From Clostridia bacterium (lineage in GTDB: Bacteria; Bacillota; DSM-521; Neomoorellales; Neomoorellaceae): DNA of 64,000 nucleotides. Each line of letters starts with the position of its first letter. The stretch's first letter is position 1. The notes beneath the pieces were generated by a model that had not been told where the DNA came from, made no database searches, and was given only the letters and a program-made list of their open reading frames with translations. The translations under genes were made by a program, and so were the position numbers. This document shows positions 8,939-18,286 of this stretch, one piece after another. The DNA is taken from contig JASKKH010000003.1 of NCBI GenBank assembly GCA_030154265.1, positions 1-64,000 of the forward strand, read 5' to 3'.

Positions 8939-10600
8939 ATGGCAGGTAAAATTATTGTTAGGTTACCTGATAACGTTGTAAAGAAATTTAACCCTGGAAC
9001 GTCAGTTTTAGAAGTATTGGGTACTGGCAAAGAACCTGGGGAACCATTAGTTGCAATTGTAAATGGTGAGGTAGCAGAGTTATCAAAGAAGCTATATCAA
9101 AATGCAACAATACAACCTGTTACTATAAATAGCCCCTTAGGTTTTAGGACTTACGAAAAGAGCTTATGTTTTTTACTTATTAAAGCAGTAAATGAAGTGT
9201 TATCAGGTGCAAGGGTTACAATAGAACATTCTTTAAGCAAAGGCCTATATGGAGAAATACATTACAATAGAAAAATAAATGAGAAAGACATCGAATTAAT
9301 TAAAGAAAAAATGAAAGAGATAGTTAGTAAAGATGAGAAAATCGAAAAGATAAAGATGAGTAAAGAAGAGTGTAAAAGAATATTTAAAAGCTATGGAATG
9401 AAAGATCGACTTAGGCTTCTTAAATATATAGAACTTGATTACATAAACATGTATAAATGCGGTAACTTATATGACTATTTTTATGGTCCTTTGGTTCCTT
9501 CTATGGGTTATTTAAATCTTTTTGATTTGAAACTATACGCTCCTGGATTTATATTAATGTATCCTCATCCAGAAGATCCAGAGACAATAGCTCCTTATAA
9601 AGACCTTCCAAAACTAGCTAAGGTTTTTAGAGAAACGGAGAAATGGGCTAGAATACTTGATATTGCTGATGTAGCTTCTTTAAACGACAAGGTTAGTTCT
9701 GAAGAAATTAATGATATTATCCTTGTTAATGAAGCTTTACACGAAAAAAGAATCGCTAAAATCGCAGATAAAATATATGAAAATAAAGATAGAATTAAAA
9801 TTGTTTTAATTGCAGGGCCATCTTCCTCAGGCAAAACGACCTTTGCCAATAGACTATCCATACAGCTTAAAGTATTGGGATTAAAACCTTATCCTATTTC
9901 ACTAGATGATTATTTTGTGGATAGAGAATATACCCCACTTGATGAAAAAGGTGAATATGATTTTGAGTCAATAAACGCCCTGGATTTAGAACTTTTTAAT
10001 AAACATCTTATGTCTTTATTAAATGGTGATGAAATAGAACTTGTTAGATATAACTTTATTACAGGTCACAGAGAATGGACCGGTAAAAAATATAAGATGG
10101 GTGATAACTCTGTACTTATAATTGAGGGAATACATGGGTTAAATGAAACGCTGACAAGCTCCATTCCTAAAGAAAACAAGTTTAAAATATATATTAGCGC
10201 CTTAACACAGTTAAATATAGATAATCATAATAGAATACCAACTACTGATGTTCGAAAACTAAGAAGAATTGTCAGGGATTATAACTACAGAGGTAGAAGT
10301 GCAGAGAAAACAATTACAACCTGGCACAAGGTCAGGGAAGGTGAGGAAAAAAATATTTTCCCCTTTCAGGAAGAAGCTGATACGATGTTTAACTCTACAC
10401 TTGTATATGAGATGAGTATATTAAAAAAATATGCAGAACCCCTTTTACGTGAAATACCTAAGGACAGTCCTGCTTATATAGAGGCCAAAAGGTTACTGAT
10501 ATTATTGCGGTATTTTAAAACAGCTAATGAAGAGAAAGTAATACCAAATAATTCAATTATAAGAGAGTTTATTGGTGGAAGTGTTTTCCATGAAGAATAG
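8939..10600 (+). CDS. Nucleoside (uridine) kinase-like P-loop protein with TGS-like N-terminus
   Basis: A 553-residue two-part protein. The N-terminal quarter resembles the TGS and second additional domains of threonyl-tRNA synthetase (for example IEHSLSKGLYGEIHYN near residues 98-113). The C-terminal half is a uridine kinase/phosphoribulokinase fold with Walker A AGPSSSGKTT at residues 292-301 and ISLDDYFVDRE after it. Such fusions are common in Clostridia and are annotated as nucleoside kinases, but the exact substrate is unknown to me. Single gene behind GGGGGTGA. Confidence 0.85.
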   Translation: MAGKIIVRLPDNVVKKFNPGTSVLEVLGTGKEPGEPLVAIVNGEVAELSKKLYQNATIQPVTINSPLGFRTYEKSLCFLLIKAVNEVLSGARVTIEHSLSKGLYGEIHYNRKINEKDIELIKEKMKEIVSKDEKIEKIKMSKEECKRIFKSYGMKDRLRLLKYIELDYINMYKCGNLYDYFYGPLVPSMGYLNLFDLKLYAPGFILMYPHPEDPETIAPYKDLPKLAKVFRETEKWARILDIADVASLNDKVSSEEINDIILVNEALHEKRIAKIADKIYENKDRIKIVLIAGPSSSGKTTFANRLSIQLKVLGLKPYPISLDDYFVDREYTPLDEKGEYDFESINALDLELFNKHLMSLLNGDEIELVRYNFITGHREWTGKKYKMGDNSVLIIEGIHGLNETLTSSIPKENKFKIYISALTQLNIDNHNRIPTTDVRKLRRIVRDYNYRGRSAEKTITTWHKVREGEEKNIFPFQEEADTMFNSTLVYEMSILKKYAEPLLREIPKDSPAYIEAKRLLILLRYFKTANEEKVIPNNSIIREFIGGSVFHEE

Positions 10601-10608
10601 CCATTTAT

Positions 10609-10869
10609 GAGGTTGGTTCAAAATATCCCGTATCACTGCAAAGGTGGTATGGGATTAAATATTTAAATGATTATTCAATTTCATGAAAAAGGTTGTTTTT
10701 AAAACTGAAATTAATAGTATTCTTGTTACTCTTAATGGTAATTTTAAAAGTGAGATAACCTAGAATTTTAATCTTTGTATCACTACAAAAGTGCTACAGG
10801 ATTAACTATTTTATGAAGCGATTTTAATAAAAGTTAAAATTTTTGGGAAAAGACTTTTTGGACCTCCTC
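10609..10869. mobile_element. MITE-like non-coding element
   Basis: A 261-base element bounded by imperfect terminal inverted repeats: GAGGTTGGTTCAAAA at the left, and at the right an end whose complement reads GAGGAGGTCCAAAAAGT. Inside are two diverged copies (10618-10690 and 10770-10833) of a ~65-70-base unit with a hairpin near ATCCCGTATCAC. A related copy lies at 23132-23206. It has no coding capacity. The ends resemble those of IS1182-type elements, which is a guess from memory. Confidence 0.6.
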
Positions 10870-11001
10870 TTGTTTAAGTATAAATAAACTAAAAAAAATC
10901 ATCAATTATAACAAAAAGAGGAAATAAAAGAGGAATTGAAAATTAGAGCAAAAATATAAAATAGTATAACCTAAATTCAATATAAAGGAGTAGTTTTTGT
11001 A

Positions 11002-12675
11002 TTGGATAAAAAAAAGGTATTAATTGTAGGCGGTGTAGCTGGTGGTGCTAGTGCTGCAACAAGAATAAGGCGTTTAGATGAGCATGCTGAAATTATAATA
11101 TTTGAGCGCGGTGAACATATTTCCTTTGCTAATTGTGGTCTTCCATATTATGTTAGTGGGGTAATTGCTGAAAGGGAAAGACTTCTACTGCAAACACCTT
11201 ATAACATGAAGAAGCGCTATAACATTGATGTTCGTATAAACAGTGAAGTAACTCGTATTTTTCCAGATGAAAAGTTAGTTGAAGTTAAAGAAAAAGACGG
11301 TAAGACATACAAAGAGTCTTATAGCCATTTAATACTGTCCCCAGGTGCATCTCCTATTCGCCCTCCTTTACCAGGTATTGATGCAGAAAATATATTTGTG
11401 CTTCGGAATATACCAGATATTGATGCTATAAAAGCTTTTATCGATGAAAGCAAACCCCAAAAGGCTGTAATAATAGGTGGCGGATTTATAGGTATAGAGA
11501 TGGCGGAGAACTTCTATGCCTTAGGATTGGAAACAACTATTGTTGAAATGGCAGATCAGGTATTAGGGGCACTGGACTATGAAATGGCAGCAATAGTTCA
11601 ACGGCGAATTAGGGCTAAGGGAATTAGATTAATCCTAAAAAATGGGGTCAAAGCATTTGAACAAAAAGGAAATGGCATAACCGAAATTTTACTACAAAAT
11701 GGTGAAAGAATTTCTGCGAATATAATTATATTAGCAATAGGTGTCAAACCAGATACAAAGTTAGCCAAAGAAGCCGGATTGAGTATTGGTGAACACGGTG
11801 GAATTAAAGTAAATGAACGGCTGCAAACATCTGATCCTAATATCTTTGCCATTGGTGATGCCATTGAAGTTAAGGATTTTGTTACAGGGGCAAATACCCT
11901 TATCCCGTTAGCAGGTCCTGCAAACAAGCAGGGGAGAATAGTTGCTGACGTTATAGCTGGACGAAATGCCAGATATGAAGGAACACAGGGGACAGCAATT
12001 GTAAAAGCATTTGACATTATCATAGCCTCTACTGGTGCTAACGAAAAAGTTCTTAAAAAAGCGGGGATTCCTTATGAAGTTTCCTATACACACTCCGGAT
12101 CCCACGCTTCATATTATCCAAATCCCAGCATGATGGCTATAAAGCTCATTTTCAGTCCGGATGATGGAAAGGTATTGGGAGCCCAAATAGTTGGCAGCGG
12201 TGGTGTAGATAAAAGAATAGATAGTATAGCAGGTGCCATAAGAAGGGGAGCAACGGTATTTGATCTACAGGAATTAGAACTTGCATATGCACCTCCATTT
12301 TCGTCTCCCAAAGATCCCGTAAATATGGCTGGTTATGTTGCTGGAAATATAGTAAACGGTGACCTTCCTATAATCCATTGGCATCAAATTCAGAACCTCG
12401 ATTTAGAAAAAACTTTATTAGTTGATGTTCGTACCCCAAAAGAATTTGAAATGGGACATATCGATGGAGCCGTTAATATTCCTCTTGATAATATTAGAGA
12501 ACGGCTTTCGGAATTCCCACATGATAAGGAGATAGTTATCTATTGCCAGGTAGGCTTAAGGGGTTATTTGGCCTGCCGGATTCTTGTTCAACATGGGTTC
12601 AAACAAATTAAAAATCTAAGCGGTGGGATAGTGACCCTCACCCCTCCTTTGGCAGAACGAAAATTAATTAGATAG
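11002..12675 (+). CDS. CoA-disulfide reductase/NADH oxidase family protein with rhodanese domain
   Basis: An FAD/NAD(P)-linked disulfide reductase joined to a C-terminal sulfurtransferase domain (557 residues). The N-terminal Rossmann motif is VGGVAGGASAATRIRR. Redox Cys45 sits in SFANCGLPYY, as in CoA-disulfide reductases and persulfide reductases. A second NAD motif (IIGGGFIGIEMAENF) is near residue 155. The rhodanese domain (about 460-557) keeps its active Cys515 in IYCQVGLRG. Likely reduces CoA disulfide or CoA/glutathione persulfide, for redox and sulfane-sulfur control. TTG start behind AAAGGAG. Confidence 0.9.
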   Translation: MDKKKVLIVGGVAGGASAATRIRRLDEHAEIIIFERGEHISFANCGLPYYVSGVIAERERLLLQTPYNMKKRYNIDVRINSEVTRIFPDEKLVEVKEKDGKTYKESYSHLILSPGASPIRPPLPGIDAENIFVLRNIPDIDAIKAFIDESKPQKAVIIGGGFIGIEMAENFYALGLETTIVEMADQVLGALDYEMAAIVQRRIRAKGIRLILKNGVKAFEQKGNGITEILLQNGERISANIIILAIGVKPDTKLAKEAGLSIGEHGGIKVNERLQTSDPNIFAIGDAIEVKDFVTGANTLIPLAGPANKQGRIVADVIAGRNARYEGTQGTAIVKAFDIIIASTGANEKVLKKAGIPYEVSYTHSGSHASYYPNPSMMAIKLIFSPDDGKVLGAQIVGSGGVDKRIDSIAGAIRRGATVFDLQELELAYAPPFSSPKDPVNMAGYVAGNIVNGDLPIIHWHQIQNLDLEKTLLVDVRTPKEFEMGHIDGAVNIPLDNIRERLSEFPHDKEIVIYCQVGLRGYLACRILVQHGFKQIKNLSGGIVTLTPPLAERKLIR

Positions 12676-13362
12676 TTAGAAATAAATATTATTTTAGGAC
12701 TACTTTAAGTTAAGCATATCTAAATAAAAGGAGTTGGGAAAGTAATTAAATGATTATAACCAAACTTCTTATTTTTATTGCTTAATAGCATATCCCTTGG
12801 ACAAGAATAGACAACAGTTACCTATTCTATTAATCTAATATGATGGTTATCAAATAATGTATGTGAACTTGGAGAGATGTACTATCTCTATTTATGAATG
12901 TTAGTGATAGTTCTGTTCTAATAAAATGGCATTTTTTCTTCAGGTTATAGTTTCTAAAAAATTGGCATACGTTCCAATAAGTAAAAAAATATTGCGGTAG
13001 AATAAAAAATTTATTAAAAAAGGAGTGAAGGTTTTACCAAAATTTCTTCAAGAATTAGATTTTGTAGATTTGGTTTTACTTGTAATTTTAGTTTTTACTT
13101 TATCAGGAGCAGTTCCGGATAAGGTTATGCCCCAAGCTACTGAATGGACAGGTGGTTAATTTCTTTTCTAGTAGGTAAGAAAATACCACAGTCTCTCAAA
13201 CGGTAAACTCTGAATTTATTAAGTAAACTATACCTAAACTGTTAAAATGTGATATAATTTTACTAGTTAAATATGATATAATTCCTATTTAAGATATGAT
13301 TTTGAATCCAAATACCAAACCCAGGACTTTATTACATATAAGAAAATCGTTTTGTTTAGTGT
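12676..13362. other. Long AT-rich intergenic region
   Basis: Apart from a possible 44-codon frame (13025-13159), no gene is visible. Two similar blocks containing GATATAATT (TATAAT at 13253-13258 and 13277-13282) look like -10 elements for the gene at 13411, but neither has a convincing -35 at the right distance. The remainder shows no structure I can name. Confidence 0.5.
13025..13159 (+). CDS. Possible small membrane protein, 44 aa
   Basis: A GTG-started frame encodes a short product with one likely membrane helix (about residues 14-30, LVLLVILVFTLSGAV) and a polar tail ending in TEWTGG. AAAAAGGAG abuts the GTG with almost no spacer, which weakens the start. I see no better in-frame start. 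No family recognised. It may be a real small protein or a chance frame in a gene-poor stretch. Confidence 0.3.
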   Translation: MKVLPKFLQELDFVDLVLLVILVFTLSGAVPDKVMPQATEWTGG

Positions 13363-13390
13363 CCACTCCTATCTGGGGTGGTTTATTTTA
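13363..13390 (+). terminator. Small hairpin with U-rich tail before the AIRS-ThiN gene
   Basis: CCACTCC (13363-13369) pairs with GGGGTGG (13375-13381), with one G-T, and is followed by TTTATTTTA. It ends only about 20 bases before the AUG at 13411, so it could attenuate that gene or terminate upstream transcription. Confidence 0.45.
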
Positions 13391-13410
13391 TAGTAGGAGG
13401 CATTAGGCTT

Positions 13411-14988
13411 ATGATTGGGAAAGTAAACGATGATTTTTTTCGCAAGGCTATCTTGCCAAATACAGGGGCAGAAAACCCTAACATAATTATAGGTCCACAT
13501 ATGGGAATAGATGCAGCCGTTCTAAAAGTTGGAGATGAATATCTTGCTATTGCTGAAGACCCAATATTTCCTGGACCAACAATGTCACCAAAAGATTTTG
13601 CTTGGATAACAGTACATATTGGAGCAAGTGATGTAGCCGTAATGGGAATCAAACCCCAGTATATGACTTATTCTTTGTTATTACCTCCGGGAACCCCAGA
13701 AGACTATATCTCGGAATTAGTTAAATACATAAGCAAATATGCCCAAGAATTAGGAATAAAAATTGCAGGAGGACATACAGGTTTTTATGGTGCAGTAACG
13801 GTACCAACTATTGGGGGCATAACCGTCTGGGGTATGGGCAGCGAAGTAATTTCTCCAAAAGGGGCTCAGGTTGGTGACTCAGTCATTATAACTAAGGGAG
13901 CAGCTATTGAAGCTGTTGCTCTTATTGCCAGTGAATTAGATGATACATTGTTAGCAAAGGGTGTATCACCAGAATTAATTGACCGGGCAAAAAAACGTAT
14001 GCGGGAAGTATCAGTAGTTGCAGATGCGGAGATAGCAGTAAATGTAGGTGGTGTTCACGCCATGCATGATGCCACTGAAGGTGGATTGGCCCGGGGACTT
14101 TGGGAGGTAGCTGAGGCTTCTGGGGTAGGTCTTATGATTGAGCGATCAAAGGTTCCATTACCAAAAGATATAGAAGCTATATGTTCTCACTTTGAACTTA
14201 ACCCCTATGAAATAATTAGTGAAGGAACCCTAGTTTTGACCTGTGACCCAGAAAAAGAGGAGTCCTTAATTAAAGCATTTATAGAAAAAGGAATTGAAGC
14301 AGCGGTTATTGGAAAAGTAATTCCAGTTTCAGAAGGTCGTTACTGGATAAATCCTTCTGGTCAAAAAGAAAATCTCATTCCCCCATCCATTGACCGCTTT
14401 TGGGAAGTATTTTTTAATGCCCTAGAACTTAAAAATGAGGTCAATAAGGATGAAGAGGCCTTCCTTTGCAAAGAGCTGGGGCAGGCTGTTAAGGAATTAC
14501 AGTCAACTAACATAGTAAATTTAATACCTGAAATCGGTGCCAATCTAGCTTATGCTCTCACTGATGCCAAGGAACTAAAGGATATTGCTGCTATACCGGG
14601 GCGGATGCTGCGGTTTAAAGGGCAGGTAGCTACCCTGGGTGAACCTGAAATGGGATGTTCAAGCCATATGGGTGGTACAATTCTTGCCGTTCGAAAATTA
14701 TTCCCAACAGCAAGATGCGTTATTAACTTACGCAATAACCAAAAGATTAGGGAGGCTTGCAAAGAGTTAGGATTTAAGGTTGTTAATATGCCGACTCCAC
14801 CAGATTACCGACAGGAAGACGATGATTTCTATAAAGATTTAAATAAGGTTCTCTCAAGTTGTAGTCAGCTACCTGATGTTATTGAAATACCTGATCGAAT
14901 TAATTTAGAGAGACTAATCCTGGTATTAGGAGAAAGTTTAGAGGAAACGGTTAACAAAGTTAAAGCATTATCAGAGAAAATAAAATAG
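13411..14988 (+). CDS. AIR-synthase-like protein fused to a ThiN (thiamine-phosphate synthase) domain
   Basis: The product has 525 residues from the preferred ATG at 13411 (AGGAGG 10 bases upstream; GTG at 13378 has no such site). Residues about 1-330 are an AIR synthase/ThiL/HypE/SelD-type ATP-binding enzyme (GIDAAVLKVGDEYLA, GASDVAVMG, HDATEGGLARGLWEVAE). Residues about 360-525 resemble ThiN, the thiamine-phosphate synthase found mainly in archaeal ThiDN proteins (LIPEIGANLAYAL, PGRMLRF, GCSSHMGG). It may join thiamine phosphate and convert it further, but that is inference. A thiamin-unrelated role for the AIRS half is possible. Confidence 0.75.
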   Translation: MIGKVNDDFFRKAILPNTGAENPNIIIGPHMGIDAAVLKVGDEYLAIAEDPIFPGPTMSPKDFAWITVHIGASDVAVMGIKPQYMTYSLLLPPGTPEDYISELVKYISKYAQELGIKIAGGHTGFYGAVTVPTIGGITVWGMGSEVISPKGAQVGDSVIITKGAAIEAVALIASELDDTLLAKGVSPELIDRAKKRMREVSVVADAEIAVNVGGVHAMHDATEGGLARGLWEVAEASGVGLMIERSKVPLPKDIEAICSHFELNPYEIISEGTLVLTCDPEKEESLIKAFIEKGIEAAVIGKVIPVSEGRYWINPSGQKENLIPPSIDRFWEVFFNALELKNEVNKDEEAFLCKELGQAVKELQSTNIVNLIPEIGANLAYALTDAKELKDIAAIPGRMLRFKGQVATLGEPEMGCSSHMGGTILAVRKLFPTARCVINLRNNQKIREACKELGFKVVNMPTPPDYRQEDDDFYKDLNKVLSSCSQLPDVIEIPDRINLERLILVLGESLEETVNKVKALSEKIK

Positions 14989-14994
14989 TTTAGT

Positions 14995-15030
14995 AAAAAG
15001 CACTCTCATCTTCCAGAGAGTGCTTTTTTT
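14995..15030 (+). terminator. Intrinsic terminator
   Basis: AAAAAGCACTCTC (14995-15007) pairs with GAGAGTGCTTTTTTT (15016-15030) around an 8-base loop, 7 bases after the AIRS-ThiN gene. The run of seven T residues on the plus strand makes it a textbook terminator. The A-run also allows function on the other strand. Confidence 0.93.
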
Positions 15031-15105
15031 GTCGCTCGAAGGCAGGGGAGCGAAAAAAATTGTCGAATTACCTATTAATGTAAAAATAAATGGAGGAGAG
15101 ACCTT

Positions 15106-15816
15106 ATGTTCGGCAAAATGAAATTTTGGGCCATTTGTGGTGTGCTTTTGGTGTTAGCAATACTTTTTGTTACCGGAGCGACCGGTAATGGACAGGCTCA
15201 GGGGGATAAAACCATGGATAATAGTAATATTAATTCAGAAGCAGTAGAATTTGAAAAAAATAAAAACAATGATTTAATAGAACAGAATGATGAAAAAAAT
15301 AACGAACAGAATGAAAAACGAAAAGACGAAGTCGATGTTGAAGAAAAAGAAAATAATGAGATAACAAGTAATGATAAAGCTAACAAAGAAAATACTAATG
15401 CTGTTAATAATGATAAAAATTTTGTCCCCCCCGAAGAAGGTTACTGGCTTGATGTAAATATAACAGAACAGAAATTACGGATTTATCTTGATGGTGATTT
15501 GGTTAAAGAATGGGTTGTTTCCACAGGAGTTCCCAATAAACCAACACCTTTAGGAATATTTAAAATTCAGAACAGAGGCCAATGGTTTTTTAGCGAGAAA
15601 TATCAACAAGGAGCCAAGTGGTGGGTCTCTTTTAAAGATTGGGGCGTATACCTTTTTCATAGCGTTCCTATGGATAGAGAAAAAAATATGCTCCCCGAAG
15701 AAGCAGCTAAACTGGGTAACCCGGCTTCACATGGTTGTGTCCGGTTGGAAGTAGAAAATGCGAAGTGGATTTATGACAATATTCCTCAGGGTTCACCTGT
15801 TTATATTCACAATTGA
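15106..15816 (+). CDS. Exported L,D-transpeptidase (YkuD family)
   Basis: A cell-wall enzyme that makes 3-3 peptide crosslinks or attaches proteins to peptidoglycan. Residues 1-28 form a signal sequence or membrane anchor. Residues about 35-105 are a low-complexity linker rich in Asn, Glu, Lys and Asp. The YkuD domain (about 107-236) has LFHSVPMD and the catalytic motif SHGCVRL, with nucleophile Cys211. ATG follows TGGAGGAG. Nothing in the neighbours points to a dedicated partner. Confidence 0.92.
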   Translation: MFGKMKFWAICGVLLVLAILFVTGATGNGQAQGDKTMDNSNINSEAVEFEKNKNNDLIEQNDEKNNEQNEKRKDEVDVEEKENNEITSNDKANKENTNAVNNDKNFVPPEEGYWLDVNITEQKLRIYLDGDLVKEWVVSTGVPNKPTPLGIFKIQNRGQWFFSEKYQQGAKWWVSFKDWGVYLFHSVPMDREKNMLPEEAAKLGNPASHGCVRLEVENAKWIYDNIPQGSPVYIHN

Positions 15817-15879
15817 TTCGTTGTAAAATAAAAGCAAAACGAATAATAGATGACAAGCCAACGAAAGGGGAGTTTATTG

Positions 15880-16662
15880 ATGAGGATTGCCATTATAGGT
15901 GGATCGGGTGTTTATGATCCTGGTATTTTAACAAATATTCATGAAGAGAAAATAGAGACACCATATGGTATGGTGGATATAAAAGTTGGTACTTATGAAG
16001 GTGAGGAAATAGGGTTCATGCCGCGCCATGGTGAGAAACATTCACTACCTCCCCATAAAGTCAATTACCGAGCAAATATCTGGGCCCTAAAGAAGTTAAA
16101 AGTAGAGAGGGTTTTGGCAACAGCTGCAGTAGGTTCTACAAATACAGATTTTCAGCCAGGTGATTTTGTTATTGTTAACGATTTCTTAGATTTTACCAAA
16201 AATAGAACATATACTTTTTTTGAAGGCGGACAAATGGGAGTAGTACATACAGATTTCACTGAACCTTACTGTCCAGAATTACGCAAGGTTCTAGTAGAAA
16301 CAGCAAAAAAACTGGGTATTAAAGCCCATGATGGTGGGGTTTATGCTTGCACAGAGGGCCCCCGCTTTGAAACCCCTGCCGAAATCCGTATGATTAGTCG
16401 TTTGGGTGGGGATTTAGTAGGTATGACTAATGTCCCTGAAGTCGTTTTGGCCCACGAGCTAGGCCTATGTTACGGTCTTATTGCCATGGTTACTAACTTA
16501 GGAGCAGGGATTTCTGAAAATCCATTAAGTCATCAGGAAGTTTTAGATATAATGGATCAGAATGGCAAAAACCTCAAAAATCTCATTATGGAATCTATTC
16601 CGGCTATTCCTTTGGAGAGAAATTGCAGTTGTAACCAGAGCGGAGGGAAAATCGAGGTTTAG
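15880..16662 (+). CDS. mtnP: S-methyl-5'-thioadenosine phosphorylase (or MTI phosphorylase)
   Basis: Phosphorolyses methylthioadenosine to adenine and methylthioribose-1-phosphate, the substrate of MtnA encoded further on. ATG at 15880 is taken because AAAGGGGAG lies just before it; an upstream in-frame ATG (15850) would add ten residues with no ribosome site. The 260-residue product shows GGSGVYDPG, MPRHGEKHSLPPHKVNYRAN, EGPRFETPAEIRM and the nucleoside-binding stretch GGDLVGMTNVPEVVLA. Preference for adenosine or inosine forms cannot be settled by eye. Its last codons form the first unit of a decayed tandem repeat. Confidence 0.92.
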   Translation: MRIAIIGGSGVYDPGILTNIHEEKIETPYGMVDIKVGTYEGEEIGFMPRHGEKHSLPPHKVNYRANIWALKKLKVERVLATAAVGSTNTDFQPGDFVIVNDFLDFTKNRTYTFFEGGQMGVVHTDFTEPYCPELRKVLVETAKKLGIKAHDGGVYACTEGPRFETPAEIRMISRLGGDLVGMTNVPEVVLAHELGLCYGLIAMVTNLGAGISENPLSHQEVLDIMDQNGKNLKNLIMESIPAIPLERNCSCNQSGGKIEV

Positions 16663-16940
16663 AGCTTGAAAAGGGTACTTCGTTCTTAAGGGTGGAAAAT
16701 GTTGCAAACTTAACGGTGGAAAAATGAGGTTTAGAACTAGGTAAAAAGTTGTAACCTCAAACAATGGGAAACTCGAGGTCTGGGCTGACAAAATCCTCGC
16801 TTTTGTGACGGATAAAAGTTTTAATCTCAATGGTTGAAAACTCGAGGTCTAGATAATAAAAATCTCGCTTTTGAGACGGATAAAAAGCTGAAACTCAATG
16901 GTCGGGAAATGAATCTCATCAGTTATAAACTCGAAGTGTA
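16641..16940. repeat. Degenerate ~66-68-base tandem repeat at the mtnP 3' end
   Basis: Similar units begin near 16641, 16713, 16763, 16829 and 16897. The best pair (16763-16828 and 16829-16896) share AAACTCGAGGTCT, TCTCGCTTTTG or a variant, and GACGGATAAAA, with periods of 66 and 68 bases. The first unit overlaps the final codons and stop of mtnP (SGGKIEV), which suggests the array arose by duplication of the gene end. No ORF runs through it. It fills the gap up to ahcY, whose ribosome site follows it. Confidence 0.75.
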
Positions 16941-16960
16941 GGGAGGAATTTAAAAAGTTT

Positions 16961-18214
16961 ATGTCTGAATCTATTATTCGTGATCCGGGTTTAACTGAAC
17001 AAGGAGTTCTTAAAATAAATTGGGTTCGTAATAACATGCCTATCCTAAATGAGATTCGTAAAGAATTTGAGGAACGTAAGCCGTTTGCAGGTAAAAATGT
17101 TGCCATCTGCTTACATTTAGAAGCCAAAACAGCTTATCTTGCCGAAGTTATTAAAGCAGGTGGAGCTGAGGTTGCGGTTTGTGGTTCAAATCCACTGTCC
17201 ACCCAGGATGATGTATGTGCTGGGTTAGCAAGTCATGGGATAAAGGTTTTTGCTCGTCATGGCTGCACGGATGAAGAGTACAAGTTTTTTATATCAAAGG
17301 TGTTAGATACCAATCCTCATCTTCTTATTGATGATGGTGGAGATATGGTTCATTTACTCCATACTGAACGAAGAGAACTCTTGCCCAATATTATTGGCGG
17401 TGCAGAGGAAACGACAACAGGTATCTTGCGTTTAAAAGCCATGGAAAAAGAAGGTGTATTAGAATTTCCCATGGTTGCTGTCAATAATGGTGACTGTAAA
17501 CACTTATTTGACAATCGTTATGGTACAGGTCAATCTACCTGGGACGGAATAATTCGTAATACTAATCTAACTGTTTGTGGGAAAACAGTTGTTGTCGCCG
17601 GTTATGGTTGGTGTGGCAAGGGTGTAGCAATGCGAGCCAAAGGACTGGGCGCTCGAGTGATAGTTACAGAGGTAAATCCCATTTGTGCCAATGAAGCTTT
17701 AATGGATGGCTTTCAGGTCATGCCTATGAAAGAGGCAGCTAAGTGTGGCGATATTTTTGTTACAGTTACCGGGTGTAAAGATGTTATAAGAGATGAACAC
17801 TTTGCTGTTATGAAAGATGGTGCCATTTTAGCTAATGCTGGTCATTTTGATGTAGAAATAAACAAGCAAGATTTAATGGCTATGTCTAAGGAGCACCGAA
17901 AGGCAAGAAATAACATAGAACAGTATGTTTTAGAAGATGGTCGGCTTATTAATCTTTTAGCAGAAGGTCGCTTGGTAAATATTGCCGCTGCTGACGGGCA
18001 TCCGGCAGAAATAATGGATCTTACATTTGCTCTGCAAGCCCTTTCAATGGAATATTTGCTTAAAAACAGCGGAAAATTACCTAACAAAGTTATTGAGGTA
18101 ACAGAGGAAATTGACCATCAGGTAGCGTGGTTACGATTAAAGTCTTTGGGAGTGGAGATTGATAGGTTAACTGAAGAACAGGAAAAATATCTTGCCAGCT
18201 GGAGACATGAATAG
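16961..18214 (+). CDS. ahcY: Adenosylhomocysteinase family protein
   Basis: Splits S-adenosylhomocysteine (or S-inosylhomocysteine) to homocysteine and the nucleoside with bound NAD+. The 417-residue product lacks the insertion of longer bacterial forms, matching archaeal and Thermotoga-type enzymes. Visible motifs are [22 protein letters not shown], the NAD-binding [17 protein letters not shown], and [12 protein letters not shown] after GGGAGGAA. It lies between mtnP and mtnA, so the three genes handle both by-products of S-adenosylmethionine use. Confidence 0.93.
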   Translation: MSESIIRDPGLTEQGVLKINWVRNNMPILNEIRKEFEERKPFAGKNVAICLHLEAKTAYLAEVIKAGGAEVAVCGSNPLSTQDDVCAGLASHGIKVFARHGCTDEEYKFFISKVLDTNPHLLIDDGGDMVHLLHTERRELLPNIIGGAEETTTGILRLKAMEKEGVLEFPMVAVNNGDCKHLFDNRYGTGQSTWDGIIRNTNLTVCGKTVVVAGYGWCGKGVAMRAKGLGARVIVTEVNPICANEALMDGFQVMPMKEAAKCGDIFVTVTGCKDVIRDEHFAVMKDGAILANAGHFDVEINKQDLMAMSKEHRKARNNIEQYVLEDGRLINLLAEGRLVNIAAADGHPAEIMDLTFALQALSMEYLLKNSGKLPNKVIEVTEEIDHQVAWLRLKSLGVEIDRLTEEQEKYLASWRHE

Positions 18215-18230
18215 CTTAAGACATTATACT

Positions 18231-18270
18231 AAAGGTAGCCATATTAGTTTCAATATGGTTACCTTTTATT
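18231..18270 (+). terminator. Hairpin between ahcY and mtnA
   Basis: AAAGGTAGCCATATT (18231-18245) pairs with AATATGGTTACCTTT (18252-18266) with one G-T mismatch, and TTATTT follows. It ends only 20 bases before the mtnA start, so it may partly terminate and lower mtnA expression relative to ahcY. Confidence 0.75.
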
Positions 18271-18286
18271 TAAAGAGGTGTTTGTC

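Noticed and set aside
12748-12785. 11-codon ATG frame after AAAGGAG
   Set aside because: Too short, and the ribosome site is too far from the ATG.
16641-16940. CRISPR array
   Set aside because: The units are diverged along their whole length with no constant repeat/variable spacer pattern and no cas genes nearby.
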